Source of the DNA: Asaia bogorensis
GTDB lineage: Bacteria > Pseudomonadota > Alphaproteobacteria > Acetobacterales > Acetobacteraceae
DNA length: 34,165 bases
Direction: 5' to 3'
Assembly: GCA_945869965.1 (NCBI GenBank)
Contig: CAMBRC010000046.1
Coordinates: forward strand, 1 to 34,165
Shown: piece by piece, positions 1-8,744 of the stretch
Position numbering within the stretch: position 1 is the first letter of the stretch
Layout: each line of letters begins with the position of its first letter
The notes under the pieces: generated by a model
Told to the model about the DNA's origin: nothing
The model's database searches: none
Seen by the model: the letters and a program-made list of their open reading frames with translations, nothing else
Program-made: the position numbers and the translations under genes

Positions 1-142
1 GCGTCGGTTAGGGGCAGTCGCAACGCTACGCCCGTCTACCCAAAGCTAGGGCCATCCAACGCAGCCTTGGGGGTAGGATTGGGGGTAGGGAAAATGCCAT
101 TTCTAGATTTCATAAACAAAACAACAGGTTGTCTGGAGAGGT
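1..142. other. Left flank next to tRNA 3' end; short tandem repeat, no gene seen
   Basis: No convincing coding region lies here. A 12-base unit (TTGGGGGTAGGA, second copy ending in G) occurs twice in tandem at 67-90, and the segment at 91-142 is AT-richer than the rest of the window. Because it directly follows the 3' end of a tRNA gene, a common integration site for tyrosine recombinases, it could be the edge of an integrated element. No integrase or second attachment copy is inside the window, so this is only a suggestion. Confidence 0.3.
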
Positions 143-232
143 TGGCGGATGGGGTGGGATTCGAACCCACGGTACGCGTAAACGTACGGCGGTTTTCAAG
201 ACCGCTGCCTTAAACCGCTCGGCCACCCATCC
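143..232 (-). tRNA. tRNA-Ser (anticodon UGA)
   Basis: Read on the minus strand, the 90-base gene begins GGATGGGTGGCCGAG at 232 and ends with an encoded CCA at 145-143. The acceptor stem pairs 226-232 with 147-153. The anticodon loop CTTGAAA gives UGA, which reads UCA and related serine codons. A long variable arm (around GTACGTTTACGCGTAC) is typical of serine tRNAs, and the T-loop GTTCGAATC is present. The encoded CCA and long extra arm make the identity secure. Its 3' end faces the left window edge. Confidence 0.96.
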
Positions 233-273
233 GTCGCAGCCAGCCTAGCCCGCGCGCCGCCATGGCGAAAGCC

Positions 274-1224
274 TCAGCCGGCCACCTTCGGCCCGTCCAG
301 CCCCACGCCAACCAAATGCCCGAACCGCGCGCGCAGCATCGCCTGGTCCGCTGCCGGCAAGGGCGGCTTGAGGATCGAGGCGATGTTGTCGCGCAGATGG
401 TCGATATCGCTGGTGCCGAACAGCACCACGTCGGCGCCGGGCTCGTGGCGCACGAAGCGATATGCGGCATCGGTCAGGCTGCTGGCGCCGGTTGCATGCA
501 GCAGGAAGCCGAACGGGTCGGCCGCGATCCCGGCGTCCAGCTTGCCGTCGGCGGCCAGGCCGCGCATCTCCTCGGCGAGGCGCTCGGGCTGGCTGAACAC
601 GTTGCGTACCGCGAACATCATCAGCGTACCCACGCCCTGCGATCGCGTGCGCGGGAACAGCGTGTCGCGCGCATTGGTGTGCATCATGTTGAACGCCACC
701 ATCATTGTCGCCCAGACACCATCGTCCAACGCCCGGATCAGCGTCGCATGCGCATGGTCGTTGGGCGCGGTTTCGGTGATGCCGACATGGCGGATCTTGC
801 CCGCGTCCCTGGCGCGCAACAGCGCCGGCACGATTTCGGCCATCACATGGTCGTACTCGCGCGGCAGCACGGCATGGAGTTGGAACACCTCCACCCGATC
901 GGTGCCTAGCCGCGTCAGCGAGGCCTCCAGGCTGGCGACCACCTCCGCCCCGCTCAGCGCCCGCGTGCCCTCGCGCACCATCGCCTTGGTGGCCAGCACC
1001 ACGCCGTCGCGCCGGCCCGCCAGCGCGCGGCCCACCACCTCCTCGGTGCCGTAGGCCGCGGCGGTGTCGAGCAGGTTGACGCCGTGATCGAGTGCCGCAT
1101 GCACTACCGCAATCGCCTCGGCCTCGGTCTTGCCGCGCCCCAGCCCGAGCCGGCTGAACCCGCCGCAGCCCAGGCCGGCGATGCCGACGCGCAATCCGGT
1201 GCGGCCCAATGTGGTGAATTGCAT
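274..1224 (-). CDS. Aldo/keto reductase family oxidoreductase
   Basis: A 316-residue NAD(P)H-dependent oxidoreductase of the aldo/keto reductase (TIM-barrel) family, cytosolic. It starts MQFTTLGRTGLRV, the usual family opening. The catalytic tetrad is visible as Asp53 and Tyr58 (LLDTAAAYG), Lys80 (ATK) and His117 (QLH). The C-terminal part with VLFGTSDIDHLRDN is the usual nucleotide-binding end. The ATG at 1224 is preferred over an upstream in-frame ATG at 1278 because it matches the family start and has GGAGGG just before it. The substrate cannot be told; relatives act on sugars such as L-fucose or D-threo-aldose. The gene stands alone between the tRNA and a divergent TPR gene. Confidence 0.9.
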   Translation of the reverse strand: MQFTTLGRTGLRVGIAGLGCGGFSRLGLGRGKTEAEAIAVVHAALDHGVNLLDTAAAYGTEEVVGRALAGRRDGVVLATKAMVREGTRALSGAEVVASLEASLTRLGTDRVEVFQLHAVLPREYDHVMAEIVPALLRARDAGKIRHVGITETAPNDHAHATLIRALDDGVWATMMVAFNMMHTNARDTLFPRTRSQGVGTLMMFAVRNVFSQPERLAEEMRGLAADGKLDAGIAADPFGFLLHATGASSLTDAAYRFVRHEPGADVVLFGTSDIDHLRDNIASILKPPLPAADQAMLRARFGHLVGVGLDGPKVAG

Positions 1225-1330
1225 CCCGCCCTCCGCTGATTGGCCGCGCAGGGGAGCCCAGCCGCGCGGCCTTGGCAACCCGGCCGATATCCCCGACGGA
1301 TCCGGTCCGGCCAGGGGAGGCGGGACATGG

Positions 1331-1927
1331 ATGAAAGACGCGCACGGCTTGGAACTGTCGACGGACTCGGCCGCGGCCGTCGCCGCCTGCGATCACCTGA
1401 TCGACGGCTTCCAGCGCTACCGGGCGGACCTGCCGCAGCGCCTCGCCGCGCTGCTGGCCACGGCCCTTGAACTCGGCCTCGCCCATGGCTTCCAGGGCTA
1501 CATGATGATGCTCGGCTACAAGGCCACGCTGCTCCCTGCCGCCCGCGCCGCCGCGGCCACTGCCCGCCGCCCGCCCGCCACCGGCCGCACGGAGGCGGCG
1601 CAGAAGATGCTTGACGGCATGCGCGCGACGTCAAATCGCAGCGGCACCACGGCCGGCATCGTGGCCACCTACGCCCTGCCGGTCAGCGACGCCGTCCGCT
1701 TGCATGGCGAGGGCCGCTACAACACAGCGGTCGACCGGATGCTGCCGATGATCGGCGGCAGCTACACGCAGCAGGATGTGCTGGAACAGCTCTTCCTCAA
1801 CGCCGCGAACAGTGCCGGCCGACAGGATGTGGTCCGGCTGGTGACCGAGCGCGTCGCCGCCCGCCGGCCGATGCCGTTGGCCCGCCAAGTCGGCTGGCAG
1901 GCGGCCGGAAGGCTTGTTGGCTGCTGA
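1331..1927 (+). CDS. TTC38-type TPR protein with a large internal deletion
   Basis: An open frame of 198 residues preceded by AGGGGAGG. The first ~95 residues (HGLELSTDS..., LAHGFQGYMMMLGYKA) look like the start of the tetratricopeptide repeat protein 38 family, and the rest (ALPVSDAVRLHGEGRY..., IGGSYTQQDVLEQLFLNAA) like its C-terminal end. The family is normally about 430-470 residues, and a full-length relative of 430 residues lies at 10092-11384. About 230 middle residues are therefore missing, with the junction near residues 95-110 and the frame preserved. This is probably a decaying gene, though a short protein could still be made. TTC38 function in bacteria is unknown. An overlapping ATG at 1327 is in another frame. 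Confidence 0.6.
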   Translation: MKDAHGLELSTDSAAAVAACDHLIDGFQRYRADLPQRLAALLATALELGLAHGFQGYMMMLGYKATLLPAARAAAATARRPPATGRTEAAQKMLDGMRATSNRSGTTAGIVATYALPVSDAVRLHGEGRYNTAVDRMLPMIGGSYTQQDVLEQLFLNAANSAGRQDVVRLVTERVAARRPMPLARQVGWQAAGRLVGC

Positions 1928-1998
1928 CCTCACACGGGGGTTTCGCCAATTGCGACAAGCCTCTAAAGAGATGGCAGGGATCACCTCGTGAGGGCGGA

Positions 1999-3015
1999 AT
2001 GAACGCACGTGGCTTGCTGGTTTTCGGCGCCACCCTGCTTGCGGGTGCGGCACCGGCCTTGGCGCAGGCGCCCGCGGTCGCGGCCCGCGCACCGGCCGTC
2101 GACAATGCCTCCACCTGGACCCTGCAATGGGAGAACGCCTCGGTCAGCACGGCGAAGCTGAAGGACAAGTTCTACACCAACGGCCTGCGCCTCGGCTGGA
2201 CCTCGGGGCCTGACTTGGTGCCCGAGACGCTGCGCAACCTGGGCAACACGCTTTGGGGCGCGGGTGAGGCCCGCCTGTCGATCGACCTTACCCATCAGCT
2301 CTATAACCCTGCCGACACCGTCTCGCGCATTCCACCGCTGCGTGACCGACCCCATGCTGGCGTGCTGATGGGGCATTTCGGCCTGGTGCAGGATACCGCC
2401 AGTACGCGCAGCACGATGGTGCTTGGCCTCGGCATGGTCGGGCCGGTGGCCGGTGGCCAGTCGGTGCAGAACGGCTTTCATGACCTGATCGGCCAGAAGC
2501 CGGTCAATGGCTGGGGCACCCAGTTGAAGAACGAGCCGGTGGTGCAGATCACCAGCGAGCGCACGTGGCGGGTGCCGCTGTACGCCGCCGGTGGCTTTGA
2601 AACCGACGCGCTGCCGAGCCTGACCGCCTCGGTCGGCAATCTGCGCGCGTATCTGCAAACCGGCGTCACGGTGCGGCTGGGGCAGGGGTTGCAATCCGAT
2701 TTCGGCCCGGCGCGGCCGCGGCCCGGGGTCACCGGTGGCGACTATTTCCGCACGGTGCAGCCCTTCGCCTGGTATGTCTTCGCTGGCGTCGATGGGCGCG
2801 CCGTGGGCCGCGACCTGACGCTGGACGGCAATACCTGGGAGTCCAGCCGCAGCGTGAAGAAGGTACCGTTCGTCGGCGAGGTCCAGGGCGGGCTGGCGGT
2901 TCTGGCCTATGGCATCAGGCTGAGCTACACGCACCGGCTGAGCACCCAGGAATTCCGCGGCCAGCGCGGCGGGATGCACCAGATGGGCGCGCTGGCGCTT
3001 TCGGTTCGTTTCTAG
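1999..3015 (+). CDS. LpxR-like (DUF2219) outer-membrane protein, possible lipid A deacylase
   Basis: A 338-residue protein with a signal peptide (hydrophobic segment 5-20, cleavage near ALA-QA) and a terminal Phe (ALSVRF) as in outer-membrane beta-barrels. The pattern of DUF2219/LpxR proteins is clear: DKFYTNGLRLGWTS, DRPHAGVLMG, VQNGFHDLIG, GWGTQLKNEP, FAGVDGRAVGRDLTLDGNTW and a closing IRLSYTHR...EFRGQ. Salmonella LpxR removes the 3'-acyloxyacyl group of lipid A. Here the N-terminal WENAS has Ala where most relatives show Asp after Asn, so activity is uncertain. The stop is followed 13 bases later by the RidA start, so it may be cotranscribed with the downstream P450 operon. Confidence 0.8.
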   Translation: MNARGLLVFGATLLAGAAPALAQAPAVAARAPAVDNASTWTLQWENASVSTAKLKDKFYTNGLRLGWTSGPDLVPETLRNLGNTLWGAGEARLSIDLTHQLYNPADTVSRIPPLRDRPHAGVLMGHFGLVQDTASTRSTMVLGLGMVGPVAGGQSVQNGFHDLIGQKPVNGWGTQLKNEPVVQITSERTWRVPLYAAGGFETDALPSLTASVGNLRAYLQTGVTVRLGQGLQSDFGPARPRPGVTGGDYFRTVQPFAWYVFAGVDGRAVGRDLTLDGNTWESSRSVKKVPFVGEVQGGLAVLAYGIRLSYTHRLSTQEFRGQRGGMHQMGALALSVRF

Positions 3016-3028
3016 GGAGGAGCTGTCC

Positions 3029-3489
3029 ATGGGCGCACAAGCGCGGATCGTCGAACTCGGCCTGATCCTGCCGCCGCCGAACAAGCCGATCGGCAATTAC
3101 GTGCCGTTCCGCATCGGCGGGAATATTTTGTATTTGTCCGGTGTCGGGCCGCGCAAGGTCGATGGCGCAATGATTACTGGCAAGGTCGGCGGCGGCGTGT
3201 CGATCGAGAAAGGCTATGAGGCGGCGCGGGATTGCGGGCTGCAATTGCTGCGCAACATGGAAGTGGCGCTGGGCTCGCTGGACCGGGTGGACACGATTTT
3301 GAAGGTGCTCGGCATGGTCAATGCGGCGCCGGATTTCAGCGACCACCCGAAGGTCATCAATGGCTGCACCGACCTGTTCGTCGAGGTGTTCGGCGACAAC
3401 GGAAGGCCGGCGCGATCGGCGGTGGGGATGGGCAGCTTGCCCGGCGATATCTCGGTGGAAATCGAGGCGATCGTGTTGCTGCGCGGCTG

Positions 3490-3490
<1 letters not shown>
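3029..3490 (+). CDS. RidA/YjgF/YER057c/UK114 family protein
   Basis: A 153-residue member of the Rid family, which includes enzymes that hydrolyse reactive enamine/imine intermediates from PLP enzymes. The long form with an N-terminal extension (LGLILPPPNKPIGNYV...) and the conserved GGNILYLSGVGP and PARSAVGMGSLP segments is typical; the Arg of ARSAVG matches the substrate-carboxylate Arg of RidA. AGGAGG sits just upstream of the ATG. The stop TGA shares a base with the ATG of the ferredoxin reductase (TGATG), so translation is probably coupled. Its link to a P450 chain is not explained by known RidA chemistry. The exact Rid subfamily is not resolved. Confidence 0.9.
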
Positions 3491-5063
<1,573 letters not shown>

Positions 5064-5109
5064 TCTTTTTGCCTTCCAGGGAATTTCGAGAAACTCCAGG
5101 AGACACGCG

Positions 5110-6372
5110 ATGAACGACATGCCGGTTGATCTGATGGCCCAGGCCGATGAGTTGGCTTCCACTACGCCGCTTGAGCGGATCGATGTCAGCCAGGCGTCGA
5201 TCTTCCAGGACGATACTTGGCGGCCGTGGTTTGCCCGGCTGCGGGCCGAGGCGCCGATCCATTACTGCCCGGAGAGCCGGTTTGGCGCGTTCTGGTCGGT
5301 GACGAAGTACAAGGACATCATGGCGGTTGACAGCAACCACAAGGTGTTCTCGTCGGACAGCCAGCTGGGCGGGATTACCATCCGCGATGCGCCGATGAGC
5401 TTTCGGCGGCCGTCGTTCATTTCCATGGACCCGCCGCTGCATGACGATCAGCGCCGGGCGGTCTCGCCGATCGTGGCGCCGACCAATCTGGTGCATTTGG
5501 AGAAGCTGATCCGCGAGCGGTCGGCGAAGATCCTCGATACGCTGCCGATCGGGGAGGAGTTCAACTGGGTCGAGAAGGTCTCGATTGAGCTGACGACCCA
5601 GATGCTGGCCACGCTGTTCGACTTTCCGTTCGAGGACCGGCATCTGTTGACCTATTGGTCCGACATTGCCACCGCCGACCTGTTGAGCGGCAAGATTTCG
5701 AGCGAGGAAGAGCGCAACGAGATCCTGCAGCAATGCGTGAAGTACATGCGCACGCTGTCCAAGCAGCGGGCGAACGGGCCGCCGCGGTCCGATCTGTTGT
5801 CGATGATGGCGCGCGATCCGTCGACGCGGGACATGGACGACGCGATGTTCCTGGGCAACTGCATCCTGTTGATCGTGGGCGGCAACGACACGACGCGCAA
5901 TTCGATTTCGGGCGGGTTGCTGGCGCTGAACAAGTATCAGTCCGAGTATGACAAGTTGCGCAGTAACCCGGCGCTTATGGACAGCATGGTGCCGGAGATC
6001 GTGCGCTGGCAGACGCCGCTGTCGCATATGCGGCGGACGGCGCTGGAGGATATCGAGGTCGGCGGCCAGCAGATCAAGAAGGGCGACAAGGTGGTGATGT
6101 GGTACATCTCCGGCAATCGCGACGAGGAGATGATCGAGCGGGCGGACGATTTCATCATCGACCGGGCGCGGCCGCGGCAGCATCTTTCCTTCGGGTTCGG
6201 CATCCATCGCTGCGTGGGCAACCGGCTGGCGGAGATGCAGTTGAAGATCCTGTGGGAAGAGATGATGGCGCGGTTCCCGGAGGTCAGGGTGGTTGGGCCG
6301 GAGAAGCGGGTGTTCAGCAATTTCGTGCACGGGATCGAGGAACTGCCGGTGGTGATTCCCAGCCGGCACTAA
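5110..6372 (+). CDS. Cytochrome P450, CYP153-type alkane/fatty-acid omega-hydroxylase
   Basis: A 420-residue soluble class I P450. The I-helix oxygen-activation motif is GGNDTT (257-262), the K-helix ExxR is Glu297-Arg300, and the heme thiolate is Cys368 in FGFGIHRCVGNRLAE. The string PLSHMRRTALEDIEVGGQ and the sequence KGDKVVMWYISGNRDEE are closely CYP153-like, as is the adjacent reductase-ferredoxin pair. CYP153 enzymes hydroxylate the terminal carbon of medium-chain alkanes, or fatty acids in some members; chain-length preference cannot be read here. AGGAG precedes the ATG. The gene ends 34 bases before a strong terminator. Confidence 0.93.
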   Translation: MNDMPVDLMAQADELASTTPLERIDVSQASIFQDDTWRPWFARLRAEAPIHYCPESRFGAFWSVTKYKDIMAVDSNHKVFSSDSQLGGITIRDAPMSFRRPSFISMDPPLHDDQRRAVSPIVAPTNLVHLEKLIRERSAKILDTLPIGEEFNWVEKVSIELTTQMLATLFDFPFEDRHLLTYWSDIATADLLSGKISSEEERNEILQQCVKYMRTLSKQRANGPPRSDLLSMMARDPSTRDMDDAMFLGNCILLIVGGNDTTRNSISGGLLALNKYQSEYDKLRSNPALMDSMVPEIVRWQTPLSHMRRTALEDIEVGGQQIKKGDKVVMWYISGNRDEEMIERADDFIIDRARPRQHLSFGFGIHRCVGNRLAEMQLKILWEEMMARFPEVRVVGPEKRVFSNFVHGIEELPVVIPSRH

Positions 6373-6406
6373 ACGCCTGACGGAATAATTCTATATCGTA
6401 ATGAAA

Positions 6407-6444
6407 TGGCCGCGCCTCGAAAGAGGCGCGGTCATTGGTTTTTT
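6407..6444 (+). terminator. Rho-independent terminator of the P450 operon
   Basis: A 12-base-pair stem (TGGCCGCGCCTC at 6407-6418 with GAGGCGCGGTCA at 6423-6434, one G-T pair) is closed by a GAAA tetraloop and followed by TTGGTTTTTT. It lies 34 bases after the P450 stop. The distal arm overlaps the stop codon of the minus-strand gene that ends at 6432, so the hairpin serves a convergent junction. Confidence 0.9.
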
Positions 6445-7100
6445 CGGCGCCAGGCGCGGGCGGCGGCGAGGATGTTGCGCGGGATCGGGCGGAACGGGGT
6501 GCCGGGCGGCGGCTCGCTGTTCGGCTCCGCGACGCAAGAGCCCCCCTCCGGCTCCCGCCGCCCGAGCGCGAGGGGAGAGAAGCAAGGCTTGGGGCGCGGG
6601 GGCAGGCGCAGGTAGGGCGGGAGGGTCACGCCGAGCATGCGGCAGAGCGGGCGGAGGAGGCGGCCGGCCTGGGGGGCCTGGCTGAGGAACTGGCGCATTT
6701 CCGGCTCGTTGTGCAGCAGTTGTTCGATGCCGCCGGCGCAGGGGGCGGCGGCGGCAATATGGGCGCCGATCCAGCCGTTGGTGGCGGGCAGGCGCGGGGC
6801 GGGGGCGCGCGGGTCCGGGGTGCCGGCGCGCGAGGGGCGCGAGGTGGTGATCAGGGTGCCAGCCAGGTAGTGGGCGAAAAGCGCCCGGAAGCTCCGGGCC
6901 AGGCGGTTGAGGCGGTGGGTGAGCTGGGTCCAGGTTTCCAGCGGAATGACGGGCAGGGCGGTGGGCGCAGCTATGGCGACATAGAGTTGGGTGCCGATCC
7001 AGGCCCGGTGGGGTCCGCGGGCCTGGGCGGCCAGGAAGGCGCCCACGGCACCGCAGAGCCGGCCGAGAATGGCGGCGAATTGGGTTGCGATGTCATTCAT
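6432..7100 (-). CDS. Arg/Pro-rich small protein of unknown function, with repeat-derived insertion
   Basis: A 222-residue protein I cannot assign to a function. It has an N-terminal part MNDIATQFAAILGRLCGAVG, a middle Arg/Pro/Ala-rich linker, and a conserved-looking stretch PLCRMLGVTLPPYLRLPPRP. The end RNILAAARAW resembles a lineage-specific family of Acetobacteraceae (from memory, not tested). Between PPRPKP and PPGTPFRP the frame runs through the GC-rich repeat at 6536-6582 and reads SPLALGRREPEGGS, so the repeat appears to have inserted in-frame. The ATG at 7100 directly follows a perfect inverted repeat and lacks a Shine-Dalgarno sequence; TATATT at about -16 to -11 suggests a leaderless transcript. 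Confidence 0.6.
   Translation of the reverse strand: MNDIATQFAAILGRLCGAVGAFLAAQARGPHRAWIGTQLYVAIAAPTALPVIPLETWTQLTHRLNRLARSFRALFAHYLAGTLITTSRPSRAGTPDPRAPAPRLPATNGWIGAHIAAAAPCAGGIEQLLHNEPEMRQFLSQAPQAGRLLRPLCRMLGVTLPPYLRLPPRPKPCFSPLALGRREPEGGSCVAEPNSEPPPGTPFRPIPRNILAAARAWRRKNQ
6536..6582. repeat. GC-rich dispersed repeat module (copy 1), inside a coding region
   Basis: The 47-base stretch begins AAGAGCCCCCCTCCGGCTCC and ends GCGCGAGGGGAGAGAAGC. It is nearly identical to 30261-30307 and more distantly similar to 11512-11554, both intergenic. CTCC...GGAG and CCCC...GGGG segments let it fold on itself. This copy lies within the C-terminal coding part of the gene at 6432-7100. Confidence 0.75.
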
Positions 7101-7123
7101 GTCAGTGAATATAATTCACTGAC
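7101..7123. promoter_or_regulatory. Perfect inverted repeat adjoining a start codon (putative operator)
   Basis: Arms GTCAGTGAAT (7101-7110) and ATTCACTGAC (7114-7123) flank a 3-base centre. The repeat touches the ATG of the minus-strand gene at 7100 and contains its only TATATT-like -10 candidate, so a protein bound here would block transcription directly. The binding protein is unknown. Confidence 0.6.
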
Positions 7124-7202
7124 ACCGATGCTGCAAGAGGCGATGCTGATTATTTTCTGATTTTCTTGCGGTGATAGTCTCAGCCGCGCCGGCGCTGAAC
7201 CA

Positions 7203-7667
7203 CTACGCCGGGGCAGCAGCCAGCCGCCCCAGCAGGGCACCGAGGGCGATGTCGTCGACATGGCCGAACTGGTGCAGGCGCAACTGACCGGCCCGGTCGT
7301 ATGCCAGCAGTGTCGGCGTGCCGCGCATCGCGTAAGCGCCCATCGTGCATGGCATTCCGGCGGCGTCCGGCAGGTCGCGGGCCACCGGGAAGTCGACGCG
7401 ATACTCATGCAGGAAGGCCGCCAACGATGCCTCGCTGCCCTGGCCGGCATGGTGTTCGAACACGGTGTGCAGCCCGAGGACCACGACGTCTTCTTCCGGG
7501 AAAGCCGCGCGCACCCGCAGGGCCTGTGGCACGGCGTGGGCGGCACAGCCGGGGCACAGCATCTGGAAGGCGAGTGCCAACACCACCCGGCCGCGCAGCG
7601 CCGCCAGGCTCGCGGGGCCGGGGCCGTTGAGCCAGCCGGCGACCTGCCACTCCGGCGCGGCGGCCAT
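7203..7667 (-). CDS. Thioredoxin-like/redoxin domain protein
   Basis: A 154-residue protein with a thioredoxin-like fold: LRGRVVLALAFQMLCPGCAAHAVPQ carries a C-x2-C redox pair (CPGC), and the later cis-Pro region is MRGTPTLLAYDRAGQL. FPEEDVVVLGLHTVFEHH matches redoxin/TlpA-type proteins. No signal peptide is seen, so it probably acts in the cytosol as a thiol reductase or peroxidase-like protein. The ATG at 7667 shares its A with the TGA of the protoglobin gene, which gives translational coupling; the frame is open upstream only in that gene's shadow. It lies with protoglobin downstream of the MarR-type regulator's divergent promoter. Confidence 0.85.
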   Translation of the reverse strand: MAAAPEWQVAGWLNGPGPASLAALRGRVVLALAFQMLCPGCAAHAVPQALRVRAAFPEEDVVVLGLHTVFEHHAGQGSEASLAAFLHEYRVDFPVARDLPDAAGMPCTMGAYAMRGTPTLLAYDRAGQLRLHQFGHVDDIALGALLGRLAAAPA

Positions 7668-8059
7668 CAGAAGTCGCCGGCGTTGGTGCAGGGGCGAGAC
7701 CAGAGGATGGCCTGGAGCAGGACCGCCTTGTGCCATGCGGTGTCGAATTCGGCGGCGCAGGTGTCGCGGATCCACTGGCCGAAGCGGTGCCGGACCGCGG
7801 TCAGGTAGGACATGTCGGGGGCGCCTGGGGCTGGGTCGCAGAACGCGGCGAGCGGATGGGTGGTGGCGCCGACGAAGCCGTACCAGACGTCCAGGATGGC
7901 TTCCACCTGCGGCCCTAGCACGGCACCGGCCCGGCGCAACGCGGCGATGTCGTCCGGGCCCAGCAGCAGCGAGGCGCGGAGTTCATCGAGGTCCGATAGG
8001 GAGAGGCTGGTCAGCGGCAGCGCGGGATCGCCCAGGCGATAGCCGGGAATGGCGGGCAT
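7667..8059 (-). CDS. Protoglobin-domain protein lacking its middle section
   Basis: A 130-residue protein. Residues 20-110 match the first half of protoglobins (DDIAALRRAGAVLGPQVEAI, LDVWYGFVGATTHPLAAF, YLTAVRHRFGQWIRDTC). The end, WHKAVLLQAILWSRP...GDF, matches the last helix. Protoglobins are about 190-200 residues, and the segment that carries EIGLRHH-type sequence with the proximal heme His is absent: EFDTAW is joined straight to HKAVLLQ. The junction at AW suggests recombination between short repeats. Heme binding in the usual manner is unlikely. AAGGAG precedes the ATG. Family members bind O2, CO and NO. Confidence 0.75.
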   Translation of the reverse strand: MPAIPGYRLGDPALPLTSLSLSDLDELRASLLLGPDDIAALRRAGAVLGPQVEAILDVWYGFVGATTHPLAAFCDPAPGAPDMSYLTAVRHRFGQWIRDTCAAEFDTAWHKAVLLQAILWSRPCTNAGDF

Positions 8060-8091
8060 GGCTGGCTCCTTGCCGGGGATGGTGGGAATCC

Positions 8092-8118
8092 ATATCGGAA
8101 GATAGTATCGAGTCGATA
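8092..8118. promoter_or_regulatory. Putative MarR operator in the divergent promoter
   Basis: TATCGAGTCGATA (8106-8118) is a perfect 13-base palindrome, and a further ATATCG half-site begins at 8092. They lie between the divergent protoglobin (start 8059) and MarR (start 8134) genes, where a MarR dimer normally binds to repress both directions. Binding is inferred from position and symmetry only. Confidence 0.6.
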
Positions 8119-8133
8119 TCAGGAGGTCGGCGG

Positions 8134-8709
8134 ATGGTCAAGAGTGGTAGCGAGTCGCTTCAAAATGACGATGCGCGGCGGGCTGCCGAACTGATCGAGC
8201 GGATCGGCCGGCTGGTGCATGGCGATCTGCGGCAGGAGGGGCTTCATCCGGCCCAGGGCGAGGCGCTGCGCTATCTCGCCCGCGCCAACCGGTTTTCCCG
8301 CACGCCGGCGGCGCTGGCGGATTTCCTGGGGACGACCCGGGGGACGGTTTCGCAAACGGTGATTGCGCTGGAGCGGGCGGGGCATGTGACTCGCAGCGTG
8401 AGCACGCGCGACGGGCGTTCGACGGCACTTGATCTGACCGCCAGTGGGTGGGCCTTGGCGGAGCAGGGGCTGGCGGCATTGGCGCGCGACATTGCCGCGG
8501 TCGGCGCGGCGGCGACGCTGGCGTCGCAGTTGGCGGCGGCACTGTTGGCGGCACTTGCCGCGCGGGGACAGCGCGCGTTTGGGGCTTGCCGGACCTGTCG
8601 GCACTTCGGGACGATACCGGATGCGCCGGGGGCATATCACTGCTCGTTGCTGGATGAGCCGCTCAGCGCGGTGGATGCGGAGATGATCTGCGTCGAGCAG
8701 GCGGCTTGA
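8134..8709 (+). CDS. MarR-family regulator with C-terminal cysteine cluster
   Basis: A 191-residue winged-helix repressor. The DNA-binding part runs through PAALADFLGTTRGTVSQTVIALERAGHVTRSVSTRDGRSTALDLT (helix-turn-helix then wing). An Ala-rich dimerisation helix follows. The C-terminal tail FGACRTCRHF...YHCSLLDEP...MICVEQ holds four Cys (C-x2-C then two single), a possible metal or Fe-S site or redox switch. The ATG at 8134 has AGGAGG 8 bases upstream. It is divergent from the protoglobin-redoxin pair over a palindromic operator, so it probably regulates both and senses an oxidant, NO or metal. That ligand is an inference. Confidence 0.88.
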   Translation: MVKSGSESLQNDDARRAAELIERIGRLVHGDLRQEGLHPAQGEALRYLARANRFSRTPAALADFLGTTRGTVSQTVIALERAGHVTRSVSTRDGRSTALDLTASGWALAEQGLAALARDIAAVGAAATLASQLAAALLAALAARGQRAFGACRTCRHFGTIPDAPGAYHCSLLDEPLSAVDAEMICVEQAA

Positions 8710-8744
8710 GCAGGCCCGGCGGCCGCGCAGGGAACCGGACGCAA

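Noticed and set aside
1-100. Short minus-strand ORF starting at 100 in the left flank
   Set aside because: Only about 24 codons with no domain or clear ribosome binding site; may be part of an integrase neighbourhood but cannot be supported.
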